Shown here: piece after piece, positions 8,148 to 17,238 of the stretch
How positions within the stretch are numbered: position 1 is the first letter of the stretch
Layout: every line of letters starts with the position of its first letter
Assembly (NCBI RefSeq): GCF_003640395.1
Contig: NZ_RBZQ01000008.1
Coordinates: 172,031-236,030, forward strand
Source: Stutzerimonas urumqiensis
Lineage (GTDB): Bacteria > Pseudomonadota > Gammaproteobacteria > Pseudomonadales > Pseudomonadaceae
Reading direction: 5' to 3'
DNA length: 64,000 nucleotides
The notes under the pieces: generated by a model
Seen by the model: only the letters and a program-made list of their open reading frames with translations
Databases searched by the model: none
Told to the model about the DNA's origin: nothing
Made by a program: the position numbers and the translations under genes

Positions 8148-10331
8148 ATGCACGACGACCTTTCCCTCCTCCTGAATTCCCTGAACGATGCCCAGCGCCA
8201 GGCCGTGGCCGCGTCGCTGGGCCGGCAACTGGTGCTGGCCGGCGCAGGTTCCGGCAAGACCCGCGTGCTGGTTCATCGCATCGCCTGGCTGCACCAGGTC
8301 GAGCGCGCCTCGCTGCACTCGATCCTGGCGGTCACTTTCACCAACAAGGCCGCCGCCGAGATGCGCCAGCGCATCGAGCAGCTGCTCGGCGTCAACCCGC
8401 AGGGGATGTGGGTCGGCACCTTCCACGGCCTCGCCCACCGGCTGCTGCGCGCGCACTGGCGCGAGGCGAAGCTGGCCGAGAACTTCCAGATCCTCGATTC
8501 CGACGACCAGCAGCGGCTGGTCAAGCGCGTGATACGCGAACTGGGGCTGGATGAACAGCGCTGGCCGGCGCGCCAGGCCCAGTGGTGGATCAACGGGCAG
8601 AAGGACGAAGGCCTGCGCCCGCAGCACATCCAGGCCGCCGGCGACCTGTTCCTCGCCACCCAGGTGAAGATCTACGAGGCCTACGAAGCGGCCTGCGCCC
8701 GTGCCGGGGTGATCGACTTCTCCGAACTGCTGCTGCGCGCGCTGGACCTCTGGCGCGACCATCCGGGCCTGCTCGACCACTACCAGCGGCGCTTCCGCCA
8801 CGTGCTGGTTGACGAATTCCAGGACACCAACGCCGTCCAGTACGCCTGGCTGCGCCTGCTGGCCAAGGGCGGCGAGAGCCTAATGGTGGTCGGCGACGAC
8901 GACCAGTCGATCTACGGCTGGCGCGGCGCCCGCATCGAGAACCTGCAGCAGTTCAGCCAGGATTTCGCCGACGCCGAGCTGATCCGCCTGGAGCAGAACT
9001 ACCGCTCCACCGCCTGCATCCTCAAGGCCGCCAATACGCTGATCGCCAACAACCAGGGACGGCTCGGCAAGGAGCTGTGGACCGAGGGCTGCGAAGGCGA
9101 GCCGATCAGCCTGTATGCCGCCTTCAACGAACACGACGAGGCGCGCTACGTCGTCGAAAGCATCGAGAGCGCGATCAAGAAGGACGGCCTCGCGCGCAGC
9201 GAGATCGCCATCCTCTACCGCTCCAATGCCCAGTCGCGGGTGCTGGAAGAGGCGCTGCTGCGCGAGAAGATCCCGTACCGCATCTATGGCGGCCAGCGCT
9301 TCTTCGAGCGCGCCGAGATCAAGAATGCGATGGCCTACCTGCGGCTGATCCAGACGCGCGACAACGACGCGGCGCTGGAGCGGGTGATCAACGTGCCGGC
9401 GCGCGGCATCGGCGAGAAGACCGTCGAGACGCTGCGCGAATTCGCCCGTAGCCAGAATCTGTCGATGTGGGCCGCGCTGCACCAGGCGGTCGGCACCAAG
9501 ACGGTGTCCGGTCGCGCCGCCAGTGCGCTGAACGGCTTCGTCGAGCTGGTCGACACCCTGGCGCTGAAGACCGAGGGCATGGCGCTGCACAGCATGACCC
9601 AGCTGGTCGTCGAGCAGTCCGGCCTGCTGGCCTTCCACCGCGACGAAAAGGGCGACAAGGGCCAGGCGCGGGTCGAGAACCTGGAAGAACTGGTTTCCGC
9701 CGCACGGGCCTTCGAGGTCTACGACGAGGACGAATACGCCTCGCCGCTGGCGGCCTTCCTCGACCATGCCTCGCTGGAGGCCGGCGAGCAGCAGGCCGGC
9801 GATTTCGAGGACAGCATCCAGCTGATGACGCTGCACAGCGCTAAGGGTCTGGAGTTCCCGCTGGTGTTCCTGGTCGGCATGGAAGAGGGCCTGTTCCCGC
9901 ACAAGATGAGCCTGGAAGAGCCCGGCCGGCTGGAAGAGGAACGCCGCCTGGCCTACGTCGGCATCACCCGCGCCATGCAGCAGCTGGTACTGACCTACGC
10001 CGAGACCCGCCGCCTGTACGGCAGCGAGACGTACAACAAGGTCTCGCGCTTCGTCCGGGAATTGCCGCCGTCGCTGATCCAGGAAGTGCGGCTGAACAAC
10101 ACGGTCAGCCGCAGCTTCGGCAGCCGGGTCAGCGTCGGCTCGCTGTTCGACGGCGCCGGCGTGCCGGAAACACCCTTCAACCTCGGGCAGCGCGTGCGGC
10201 ATTCGCTGTTCGGCGAAGGCACCATCCTGAATTTCGAAGGCGCTGGCGCGCAGGCGCGCGTGCAGGTGAACTTCGAAAACGAAGGCAGCAAGTGGCTGAT
10301 GCTCAGCTACGCCAAGCTCGAAGCGCTCTAG
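8148..10331 (+). CDS. uvrD: DNA helicase II UvrD
   Basis: A 727-residue superfamily 1A 3'-5' helicase acting in nucleotide-excision and mismatch repair. It aligns with E. coli UvrD over its full length. Motif I AGAGSGKT is at 31-38, followed by VTFTNKAAAEM, FHGLAHRLLR, VDEFQDTN (Walker B), GDDDQSIYGWRGA, QNYRST, LMTLHSAKGLEFP and YVGITRAMQQL. The C-terminal Tudor-like segment LGQRVRHSLFGEGTI favours UvrD over Rep. There is no clear Shine-Dalgarno sequence. A 9-bp hairpin lies 12 bases after the stop. Confidence 0.97.
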   Translation: MHDDLSLLLNSLNDAQRQAVAASLGRQLVLAGAGSGKTRVLVHRIAWLHQVERASLHSILAVTFTNKAAAEMRQRIEQLLGVNPQGMWVGTFHGLAHRLLRAHWREAKLAENFQILDSDDQQRLVKRVIRELGLDEQRWPARQAQWWINGQKDEGLRPQHIQAAGDLFLATQVKIYEAYEAACARAGVIDFSELLLRALDLWRDHPGLLDHYQRRFRHVLVDEFQDTNAVQYAWLRLLAKGGESLMVVGDDDQSIYGWRGARIENLQQFSQDFADAELIRLEQNYRSTACILKAANTLIANNQGRLGKELWTEGCEGEPISLYAAFNEHDEARYVVESIESAIKKDGLARSEIAILYRSNAQSRVLEEALLREKIPYRIYGGQRFFERAEIKNAMAYLRLIQTRDNDAALERVINVPARGIGEKTVETLREFARSQNLSMWAALHQAVGTKTVSGRAASALNGFVELVDTLALKTEGMALHSMTQLVVEQSGLLAFHRDEKGDKGQARVENLEELVSAARAFEVYDEDEYASPLAAFLDHASLEAGEQQAGDFEDSIQLMTLHSAKGLEFPLVFLVGMEEGLFPHKMSLEEPGRLEEERRLAYVGITRAMQQLVLTYAETRRLYGSETYNKVSRFVRELPPSLIQEVRLNNTVSRSFGSRVSVGSLFDGAGVPETPFNLGQRVRHSLFGEGTILNFEGAGAQARVQVNFENEGSKWLMLSYAKLEAL

Positions 10332-10343
10332 CGCGCAGATCCT

Positions 10344-10365
10344 CCCGTCGGCTGCGGCCGACGGG
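10344..10365 (+). terminator. Hairpin after uvrD
   Basis: A perfect 9-bp stem (CCCGTCGGC / GCCGACGGG) with a 4-base loop begins 12 bases downstream of the uvrD stop. No T-tract follows, so termination efficiency is uncertain. Confidence 0.5.
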
Positions 10366-10549
10366 ATTGCCCCGTCGCCTCTGACGTGGCATCTATGGCG
10401 AACGACCTTCGCCAGGGAGAGCCGGATCCGACCGGCGATACGTCGCTTTCACAAGAAGCACGTTCAGGACGGGCCAGACCTTCGCCCGTCTCGGAAGGCG
10501 GTTCGCGCCGCCCGTGCATGACAAAAAAACGACCACATTCGGAGACATC

Positions 10550-11662
10550 ATGAATCGCCGCCACCTGTTCGGCGCTGCCGCTGCGTTGCTCGCCACCCTT
10601 GGGCTCGCCGGTTGCAAAGACGACACCCCCGCTCCTGAAACACAGGCCGCCGCCCAGGCCGAAGCGCCTGCGGAGCAGAAGACCTACCACTGGAAGATGG
10701 TCACCGCCTGGCCGAAGAACTACCCGGGCCTGGGCACCGGTGCCGAGCGCATCGCCGAGCGCATCACCGCCATGAGCGGCGGCCGGCTGACCGTCAAGGT
10801 CTATGCCGCCGGCGAGCTGGTTCCGGCGCTCGAAGTCTTCGATTCGGTTTCGCGCGGCACCGCCGAGATGGGCCACGGCGCGGCCTACTACTGGCGCGGC
10901 AAGGTGCCGACGGCCCAGTACTTCACCTCGATTCCGTTCGGCCTGTCGACGATGGAAATGAACGCCTGGCTCACCCACGGCGGCGGTCAGGCGCTGTGGG
11001 AAGAGGCCTACGCGCCCTACGGCGTGAAGCCGATGGCGGCCGGCAACTCCGGCATGCAGATGGGCGGCTGGTTCAACAAGGAAATCAACTCGCTCGAAGA
11101 CCTCCAGGGCCTGAAACTGCGCATGCCGGGCCTCGGCGGCGAGGTGATGTCGCGCCTCGGCGCGACCGTCGTCAACCTGCCCGGTGGCGAGGTGTTCACC
11201 GCCATGCAGACCGGCGCGATCGACGCGACCGACTGGGTGAGTCCGTACAACGACCTGGCCTTCGGTCTGCACAAGGCCGCGAAGTACTACTACTACCCGT
11301 CCTGGCAGGAACCGCAGGCGATCATCGAGATGCTGGTCAACAAGCAGGCCTTCGACAGCCTGCCGGCCGACCTCCAGGCGATCGTCACCGAGGCCGCCCT
11401 GGCAGCCAACCAGGCGATGCTCAACGACTACGTCTACAACAACGCGCTGGCGCTCGAAGAGCTGAAGAAGCAGGGCGTGCAGCTCAAGCGCTTCCCCGAC
11501 GAAGTGCTGGCGGCGATGAAGACCGAGTCCGAGTCGGTGCTGGGCGAGTTGGCCGCGCAGAGCGAGCTGAACGGCCGCATCTGGGCCTCGCTCAAGGCCT
11601 TCCAGGCGCAGGCCGAGCCGATGCAGGCGATCACCGAGCAGCAGCTGTACAACTGGCGCTGA
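10550..11662 (+). CDS. TRAP transporter substrate-binding lipoprotein (DctP/TakP family)
   Basis: 370 residues. The start at 10550 has GGAGACA just upstream. The N-terminus MNRRHLFGAAAALLATLGLAGC is a lipoprotein signal with lipobox LAGC, followed by an Ala/Pro/Glu-rich linker (about 23-43) and the TRAP solute-receptor fold starting HWKMVTAWPKNYPG. The DxxS-type segments EVFDSVSRGTAEMGHG and GLKLRMPGLGGEV and the late DATDWVSPYND are typical of TRAP receptors for 2-oxo acids and related carboxylates; the substrate is inferred only. No DctQ or DctM partner is adjacent, so it must use a membrane partner encoded elsewhere. A strong hairpin follows. Confidence 0.88.
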   Translation: MNRRHLFGAAAALLATLGLAGCKDDTPAPETQAAAQAEAPAEQKTYHWKMVTAWPKNYPGLGTGAERIAERITAMSGGRLTVKVYAAGELVPALEVFDSVSRGTAEMGHGAAYYWRGKVPTAQYFTSIPFGLSTMEMNAWLTHGGGQALWEEAYAPYGVKPMAAGNSGMQMGGWFNKEINSLEDLQGLKLRMPGLGGEVMSRLGATVVNLPGGEVFTAMQTGAIDATDWVSPYNDLAFGLHKAAKYYYYPSWQEPQAIIEMLVNKQAFDSLPADLQAIVTEAALAANQAMLNDYVYNNALALEELKKQGVQLKRFPDEVLAAMKTESESVLGELAAQSELNGRIWASLKAFQAQAEPMQAITEQQLYNWR

Positions 11663-11680
11663 TCGCCGGTTACCGCTCGA

Positions 11681-11709
11681 CCGGCCGGCGCGGATGATGC
11701 GCCGGCCGG
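11681..11709 (+). terminator. Perfect 11-bp hairpin after the TRAP receptor gene
   Basis: CCGGCCGGCGC pairs with GCGCCGGCCGG around a 7-base loop, beginning 19 bases after the stop. It lacks a T-tract itself, but a second short hairpin with six Ts follows at 11747-11766. Confidence 0.55.
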
Positions 11710-11746
11710 CTTGAACCTCCCTCCCGTACCCGGTTCGAAACCTCAA

Positions 11747-11766
11747 GGCTGCAACAGCCGTTTTTT
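11747..11766 (+). terminator. Intrinsic terminator before the antiporter gene
   Basis: GGCTG-CAA-CAGCC followed by G and six Ts has the form of a short Rho-independent terminator for the TRAP receptor transcript. It ends 22 bases before the antiporter ATG, so the antiporter promoter would have to overlap it, or the antiporter depends on read-through. Confidence 0.55.
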
Positions 11767-11788
11767 CGTTTCGCCACCGGATTTCGTC

Positions 11789-13153
11789 ATGACCTTTCTC
11801 CAGTGGATGGCCGTTCTTGGCCTCCTGTTGCTGATTCTCGCGCTGGCATCGGCCTACCTGCGCTGGCTGCCGGTCACCACCTCGGTGATCTACCTGGGCT
11901 TCGGGGCGCTGATCGGCGGGCTGGGGATAGGCTTCTGGCAGATCGACTTCATCCACATCGCCGACTGGCTGGTGCACCTGGCGGAGGTCGCCGTGCTGGT
12001 GTCGCTGTTCATCAGCGGGCTGAAACTGCGCCTGCCGCTCGGCGACCCGGCCTGGCGCAGCGCCTTCATGCTGGCGGGGCCGGTGATGGTGGCCTGCATC
12101 GCCGGCGTCGCGGCGCTGTGCCATTACCTGTTCGGCCTCGGCTGGGGCGTCGCGGTGCTGATCGGCGCCATCCTGGCACCGACCGACCCGGTGCTCGCCA
12201 GCCTGGTGCAGGTCAACGATGCGCGCGACAGCGACCGGCTGCGCTACGGGCTGTCCGGCGAGGCGGGCTTCAACGACGGCACTGCCTTTCCGTTCGTCAT
12301 CTTCGGCCTGCTGCTGCTCGAGCACGAAAGCCTGGGCGGCGGCTGGCTCGGCGAGTGGGCCTTGTCACGGCTGCTCTGGGCGATCCCGGCGGGCCTGCTG
12401 GTCGGCTACCTGCTCGGACGCCTGATCGGCCACCTGGCGATCTACCTGCGGGCGCGGCATGCGGACACCTCGATGTCGCCCAACGATTCGCTGGCGCTTG
12501 CGCTGATCGCGCTGGCCTATGTCGGTGCGGAGCTGATCGAGGGCTGGGGGTTTCTCGCCGTCTTCGCCGCCGGGCTCGGCCTGCGCCATGCCGAATTCGC
12601 CGCCGCCAATGCCTCGACGCTGCCGTCCGAGGAGCTGGTCCGCAAGGCCGTGCCGCACCTCGCCGAGGCCGGCTCCGCGCCGCGTGAGCTGCCGCTTCAG
12701 GGCCATCGGCCGGACGAGCCGAGCATCGCCGCCGGCGTGTTGGTGGGCGACATGCTGACCTTCGGCGGACAACTCGAGCGCAGCCTGGAAGTGGTACTGG
12801 TGACCTTGCTGGGCGTGGTCATTTCGGCGCATTGGGACTGGCGCGCGATTCCGCTGGCGCTGGCGCTGTTCGTCGTGATCCGGCCGCTGTGCGTGTTCCT
12901 GCTGGTGCCGGGGAGTATGCTCGATCGGCCCCAGCGGCTGCTCGCCGGCTGGTTCGGCATCCGCGGCATCGGCAGCCTTTATTACCTGGCCTATGCCATC
13001 ACGCATGGGCTGCTGCCGGAGGAATCGGAGCAAATCGTGCCGCTGGTGCTGTCCGTCGTGGCGCTGAGCATTCTGGTGCACGGCTTGAGCACCCAGCCGC
13101 TGCTATCGCTGTACGAACGCCGTCGCGGCTCGACTCGCGACGAGCCGAACTGA
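11789..13153 (+). CDS. CPA1-family sodium/proton antiporter
   Basis: 454 residues, almost entirely hydrophobic, with about 11-13 membrane segments. Conserved ion-site features of the monovalent cation:proton antiporter-1 family are TDP at 132-134 and the paired N162-D163 in GEAGFNDGTAFPF. It should exchange cytoplasmic Na+ (or K+) for H+ across the inner membrane. The frame extends upstream through the terminator-like element to a TTG, but the ATG at 11789 gives a normal N-terminus (MTFLQWMAVLGLLLLI). In an ectoine-producing, salt-tolerant organism a sodium exporter fits, though no direct link is shown. Confidence 0.88.
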   Translation: MTFLQWMAVLGLLLLILALASAYLRWLPVTTSVIYLGFGALIGGLGIGFWQIDFIHIADWLVHLAEVAVLVSLFISGLKLRLPLGDPAWRSAFMLAGPVMVACIAGVAALCHYLFGLGWGVAVLIGAILAPTDPVLASLVQVNDARDSDRLRYGLSGEAGFNDGTAFPFVIFGLLLLEHESLGGGWLGEWALSRLLWAIPAGLLVGYLLGRLIGHLAIYLRARHADTSMSPNDSLALALIALAYVGAELIEGWGFLAVFAAGLGLRHAEFAAANASTLPSEELVRKAVPHLAEAGSAPRELPLQGHRPDEPSIAAGVLVGDMLTFGGQLERSLEVVLVTLLGVVISAHWDWRAIPLALALFVVIRPLCVFLLVPGSMLDRPQRLLAGWFGIRGIGSLYYLAYAITHGLLPEESEQIVPLVLSVVALSILVHGLSTQPLLSLYERRRGSTRDEPN

Positions 13154-13184
13154 CCGTTGCCCCTTTGCCCTCGAGGATTCCGCC

Positions 13185-13592
13185 ATGCGCTTGCCGTTGC
13201 CGCTCCTGATGCTGACGCTCCTGGCCGGTTGCGCCGGCCCGCTGCCCAAGCCCGACCCGGACATGGCCTGGGTCGAGCTGCGCGCGCCGGGACGCGACTC
13301 CTTCATGGCGCAGCGCCTGGACGGCAGGCGGCTCGACGATGGCCGTTACTTCCAGGTGCCGCCCGGCAAGCACCGGCTCGAAGCCAGCTACGAATACGAG
13401 GTCAGCGGCGGCGGCTCGATCCACAACGAGCCGCAGTTCATCCGCTGCCGGATGGACGTCACCTACGACGACTTCCGGGCCGGCGAGCGCTACCTGTTCG
13501 AAGCCCATGCGATGGGATTCACCCCGGTGGTGCGGCTGCGAGGGCCGGACGGCGAGGTGATCGCCGAGGCCGAACGGTCGCTGTGCCTGTGA
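13185..13592 (+). CDS. Small putative lipoprotein
   Basis: 135 residues with a clear lipoprotein signal (MRLPLPLLMLTLLAGC; lipobox LAGC), so probably anchored in the outer membrane. The mature part is a small, mostly beta-type domain (VELRAPGRDSF, PPGKHRLEASYEYEV), with two cysteines after the lipid-anchor cysteine (in FIRCRMDV and SLCL) that could form a disulfide. I recognise no named family. It starts 31 bases after the antiporter stop, so the two are probably co-transcribed. Confidence 0.75.
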   Translation: MRLPLPLLMLTLLAGCAGPLPKPDPDMAWVELRAPGRDSFMAQRLDGRRLDDGRYFQVPPGKHRLEASYEYEVSGGGSIHNEPQFIRCRMDVTYDDFRAGERYLFEAHAMGFTPVVRLRGPDGEVIAEAERSLCL

Positions 13593-13649
13593 CGGGGTTG
13601 CGTTAGCGCGCGGCGCCCGCATATCCAAGGGTCCTACGGAGGTAACGAC

Positions 13650-14645
13650 ATGACCCGACTTTCCGACACCCGCTTCTCCACGCTGGACCTCGCGCCGATC
13701 CGCGATGACGGCGACGCCGCCCAGGCCCTGCGCAACTCGCTGGCGCTGGCGCAGCACGTCGAGCGCCTGGGCTTCGAGCGCTTCTGGGTGGCCGAGCACC
13801 ACAACATGGATGGCATCGCCAGTTCCGCCACCGCCGTGCTGATCGGCTACCTGGCCGGCGGCACCTCGCGCATCCGCGTCGGTTCAGGCGGCGTGATGCT
13901 GCCCAACCACGCACCGCTGGTCATCGCCGAGCAGTTCGGCACGCTCGCGGCGCTCTATCCGGGCCGGATCGACCTGGGGCTGGGTCGCGCGCCGGGTGCC
14001 GACCAGTTCACCGCGCGCGCATTGCGGCGCGACCGGCTGGGCAGCGCCGACGACTTTCCACAAGACGTGGAAGAGCTGGAATTCCTGCTCGGCCCGCGCC
14101 AGGACGGCCAACGCGTGATCGCCATGCCGGGCGTCGGCAGCCAGGTGCCGATCTGGCTGCTCGGCTCCAGCCTGTTCAGCGCGCAGCTGGCGGCGGCCAA
14201 GGGCCTGCCGTATGCCTTCGCCTCGCATTTCGCGCCGCGTTACGTGCACGAGGCCATTCGCCTCTACCGTGAGAATTTCAAACCCTCGGCCGTGCTCGAC
14301 AAGCCCTACGTGATGCTCGGCGTGCCGCTGCTGGCGGCCGACACCGACGAACGCGCCGAATACCTGGCCACCAGCGTCTACCAGCGCATCCTCGCGCTGA
14401 TCCGCGGCCAGAGCCTGGTGATGCGCCCGCCAGTCGAGAGCATGAAGGCGCTATGGCTGCCGCACGAGCAGGAGGCGGTCGGCAGCTTCCTCGGCATGGC
14501 GGTGATCGGCAGCCCGGAGAAGGTCCGCGCGCGGCTCGAGGTGCTGCTGGAGCAGACCGGCGCCGACGAGCTGATCTTCACCTGCGACTTCTACGATCCC
14601 GAAGACCGCCACCGCTCGTTCGAAATCGCCGCCGGCCTGCGCTAG
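13650..14645 (+). CDS. LLM-class (luciferase-like) flavin-dependent oxidoreductase, YhbW type
   Basis: 331 residues, the usual length of the YhbW/MsnO8 group of luciferase-like monooxygenases, which use reduced FMN. Family features are [59 protein letters not shown] and the [12 protein letters not shown] segment. The substrate is unknown. GGAGG nine bases before the ATG is a strong ribosome-binding site. It is convergent with the glycosyltransferase gene on the other strand; a hairpin lies between them. Confidence 0.9.
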   Translation: MTRLSDTRFSTLDLAPIRDDGDAAQALRNSLALAQHVERLGFERFWVAEHHNMDGIASSATAVLIGYLAGGTSRIRVGSGGVMLPNHAPLVIAEQFGTLAALYPGRIDLGLGRAPGADQFTARALRRDRLGSADDFPQDVEELEFLLGPRQDGQRVIAMPGVGSQVPIWLLGSSLFSAQLAAAKGLPYAFASHFAPRYVHEAIRLYRENFKPSAVLDKPYVMLGVPLLAADTDERAEYLATSVYQRILALIRGQSLVMRPPVESMKALWLPHEQEAVGSFLGMAVIGSPEKVRARLEVLLEQTGADELIFTCDFYDPEDRHRSFEIAAGLR

Positions 14646-14650
14646 CCACA

Positions 14651-14690
14651 GGCGCTCCGGGGTCCGTGAAAGCGTGATCGCCGGAGTGCC
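14651..14690. terminator. Hairpin between convergent genes
   Basis: GGCGCTCCGG pairs with CCGGAGTGCC (nine Watson-Crick pairs and one G-T) around a 20-base loop. It lies between the converging monooxygenase and glycosyltransferase genes and could serve both strands. There is no T-tract. Confidence 0.4.
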
Positions 14691-14719
14691 GGCCACCGGG
14701 CCACCGCGCCACCGGTCCG

Positions 14720-16120
14720 CTACTGCCCCCACTTGCCGCTGCGCTTCATCACGCCCCAGTTGTGCTTGCTGCGCGAAAACCACTGCCACAGCCCGCGCAC
14801 CCGCCAGAGGGTGTTGAGCTGGCGGTAGCCGAAGTTTTCCAGGATCGCCATCAGGAACAGCTGGAGCATGTCGCGCCGTCGGCTGTAGACCCGGAACGAC
14901 AGCGTCTCCAGCAGCAGGCCGTTGACCGACAGCAGGATGCCCATGCCGATCGCCACCAGCAGGAAGGCCGCCAGCGCCGTGTAGGACACCGCGCCCAGCG
15001 CGAAGCCGGCGATCATGAACACGTAGCCGACGAGTTCGATCAGCGGCCCCAGCCACTCGAACAGGGCCATGAACGGCCAGGCCAGCCAGCCGGCCGCGCC
15101 GCCGCGCCGGGACAGCGGCAGCCGCACGTGACGCACCAGGCTCTCGGCCAGCCCGCGCTGCCAGCGGCTGCGCTGGCGGCCAAGGGTGCCGAGGTCTTCG
15201 GGGCATTCGGTCCAGCAGATCGGGTCGGGCAGGTAGCGGATGCGGTAGGGAATCTTCGCCGCGCGGTGATAGCGGTGCAGGCGCACCACCAGCTCCATGT
15301 CCTCGCCGACCGTATCGGTGCGGTAGCCGCCGACCGCCATCACCCGCTCGCGGTCGAACAGCCCGAAGGCGCCGGAGATGATCAGCACCGCGTTCATCGG
15401 CGACCAGCCCAGCCGCCCGAACAGGAAGGCGCGCAGGTATTCGACGATCTGGAAGCGCGCCAGCCAGTTGCCCGGCAGGCCGGCCTTGATGAGAAAGCCG
15501 CCGCGCACCTGCGAGCCGTTGGCGATGCGCACGGTGCCGCCGGCGGCGACGGTGCGCTCGTCCTCGAGAAAGGGCTGCACCACCCGCAGCAGGCTGTCGC
15601 GCTGGAGGATGGAGTCGGCGTCGACGCCGCAGAACAGCCCGTGCCGCGCGGCATTGATGCCGGCATTGAGCGCGTCGGCCTTGCCGCCGTTCGCCTTGTC
15701 GATGACCCGCAGGTTGGCATAGCGCCGCGAGCGGTAGATGCCCAGCACCGGCTTGTGCTCGACCGCCTGGCGCAGCGGCTCGGGGTGCGGCTCGAGCTCG
15801 AACTCGGCCATCAGGACGGCCAGCGTCTGGTCCTTCGAGCCGTCATTGATCACCACGACCTCGAAGTCCGGGTATTGCAGTTGGAGCATCGAGCGCACCG
15901 AGGTGCGGATGGTCGCCTCCTCGTTGTAGGCCGGCATCAGGATCGAAACCGGCGGCTCCACGCCCAGGTACGGCGCGACCTCGCCGGTCTCGGCACGCTC
16001 GCGCAGGTAGCTCGTCAGGCTGATCATCGACAGCGCGTTGAGCAGCAGGTACATGCCGTTGAGCAGCAGGAAGTAGAGGATGAAGCCCAGTTGCGCCCAC
16101 CAGGTCCAGTCGACGGTCAT
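14720..16120 (-). CDS. Processive family 2 glycosyltransferase (PgaC/YaiP-like)
   Basis: 466 residues. A membrane segment (about 8-30) precedes a cytoplasmic GT2 domain, and two or more segments follow (about 345-405). The GT2 catalytic motifs are visible: DGS (93-95), DAD (167-169), ED (273-274) and QRSRW (316-320), the set of processive beta-glycan synthases. It should polymerise a nucleotide sugar at the inner membrane; the sugar cannot be told. The ATG overlaps the HEAT gene stop by four bases (ATGA), showing translational coupling. It is the last gene of the 18-kb minus-strand cluster. E. coli also pairs a GT2 (YaiP) with YaiO. Confidence 0.88.
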   Translation of the reverse strand: MTVDWTWWAQLGFILYFLLLNGMYLLLNALSMISLTSYLRERAETGEVAPYLGVEPPVSILMPAYNEEATIRTSVRSMLQLQYPDFEVVVINDGSKDQTLAVLMAEFELEPHPEPLRQAVEHKPVLGIYRSRRYANLRVIDKANGGKADALNAGINAARHGLFCGVDADSILQRDSLLRVVQPFLEDERTVAAGGTVRIANGSQVRGGFLIKAGLPGNWLARFQIVEYLRAFLFGRLGWSPMNAVLIISGAFGLFDRERVMAVGGYRTDTVGEDMELVVRLHRYHRAAKIPYRIRYLPDPICWTECPEDLGTLGRQRSRWQRGLAESLVRHVRLPLSRRGGAAGWLAWPFMALFEWLGPLIELVGYVFMIAGFALGAVSYTALAAFLLVAIGMGILLSVNGLLLETLSFRVYSRRRDMLQLFLMAILENFGYRQLNTLWRVRGLWQWFSRSKHNWGVMKRSGKWGQ

Positions 16121-17238
16121 GCCGGCATCTCCGCGATGGCGCGGCGCAGGGCGTCCTGCCCGTAGCGATCGGTGACCTGGTCGAGCAACCTTTCCAACCG
16201 CTCGGGCGTCGCGCCGGGTAGGGCGGCCAGGGCATCGGCGGTGGCCTGCCGGACCCACCAGCTGCGGTCGGCCAGCAAGGGCAGCAGCACCTCCGCGTCG
16301 GTGGCGCGCGCCTGCTGGCGGAAGGCGCCGATGGCCTTGAGGCGCACGCCCGGGTCCTCGTGGCGCAGCGCGCGGACGATTCGCTCGCGGTCGCGCGGGT
16401 CGCCCAGTTCGCACAGGCATTCGAGGGCGGCCTGCAATTCCTCGCCCGTGCCGCCGTCGTCCAGCCGGGCGCGTGACCAGGGCGCGGCATGGCGCGGCTC
16501 GGCCCAGCTCAGCAAGCCCACCAGGCGCTGGCGTACCGAGGGCTCGGCGCCGACCAGCACGGTGAGGATCGGCGCCGTCACCGCCTGGGTGCCGGCCTGC
16601 TGGCACAGGCTGGACAGTCGCGGCATGGCCCAGTCGCGGCGGGTCGTCGCCAGGGGCAGCAGCAGTTGCATGGCGCGCGAGGCATCCATCGCGACCAGGG
16701 TTTGCGCCGCCGCCAGCGAGACGATGGCGCTGCGGTTGGTCACCAGCGGCTGCACGGCGTCCCAGTGGCGCGGCTCGGCCAGGTAGCGCAGGCAGGTCAG
16801 GCCGACCAGACGGCTGCGCACCCGGCCCTGCAACAGGCCCAGCACATAGGCCTCCAGCCCCAGCGCCTGCAACGCGCGATTCATGCGCTCACGCGCGGCG
16901 CCGCGCAGTTGCAGCTGCGTGCGGTTCCACTGCATGACGAACCAGAAGCGCTGCCCGCGCGCGAGCGGCGGGTGCTCGGGGGCGTCGTCGCTCAGGCTGC
17001 ACAGCGCGAAGTACGGGCGCCAGGCCTCGTTGAAGCGTTGGCGGCGGCGCTGCCGACGGGCGGAGACTTCCGCCAGCAGCAGCACGTGGACCATCACCAG
17101 CAGCGTGATCAGTGCCAGCGCGAGCGCGGTGTAGACGGCCGCGCGCAGGATGAAGTCGTCCGGCAGCCAGGCCTGCCACAGCGACGGCAACGGGCTGCGG
17201 CACAGCCAATCGGGACAGGCGAGCGCGTCAAAAGGCAT
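16117..17238 (-). CDS. Membrane-anchored HEAT-repeat protein
   Basis: 373 residues. One strong membrane helix (about 31-56) is followed by a basic stretch (ARRQRRRQR) and then helical HEAT-like repeats to the C-terminus, for example DPRDRERIVRALRHEDPGVR and DRSWWVRQATADALAALPGA. Such repeats usually form protein-binding scaffolds. Placed between the OM barrel and the glycosyltransferase, with an 11-base overlap upstream and a 4-base overlap downstream, it is probably a periplasm- or cytoplasm-facing scaffold of the same export machine; its exact role is not known. Confidence 0.8.
   Translation of the reverse strand: MPFDALACPDWLCRSPLPSLWQAWLPDDFILRAAVYTALALALITLLVMVHVLLLAEVSARRQRRRQRFNEAWRPYFALCSLSDDAPEHPPLARGQRFWFVMQWNRTQLQLRGAARERMNRALQALGLEAYVLGLLQGRVRSRLVGLTCLRYLAEPRHWDAVQPLVTNRSAIVSLAAAQTLVAMDASRAMQLLLPLATTRRDWAMPRLSSLCQQAGTQAVTAPILTVLVGAEPSVRQRLVGLLSWAEPRHAAPWSRARLDDGGTGEELQAALECLCELGDPRDRERIVRALRHEDPGVRLKAIGAFRQQARATDAEVLLPLLADRSWWVRQATADALAALPGATPERLERLLDQVTDRYGQDALRRAIAEMPA

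Noticed and set aside
10514..10549. An upstream start for the TRAP receptor gene at 10514
   Set aside because: It would place twelve polar residues before the lipoprotein signal; the ATG at 10550 has a good ribosome-binding site and a normal signal.
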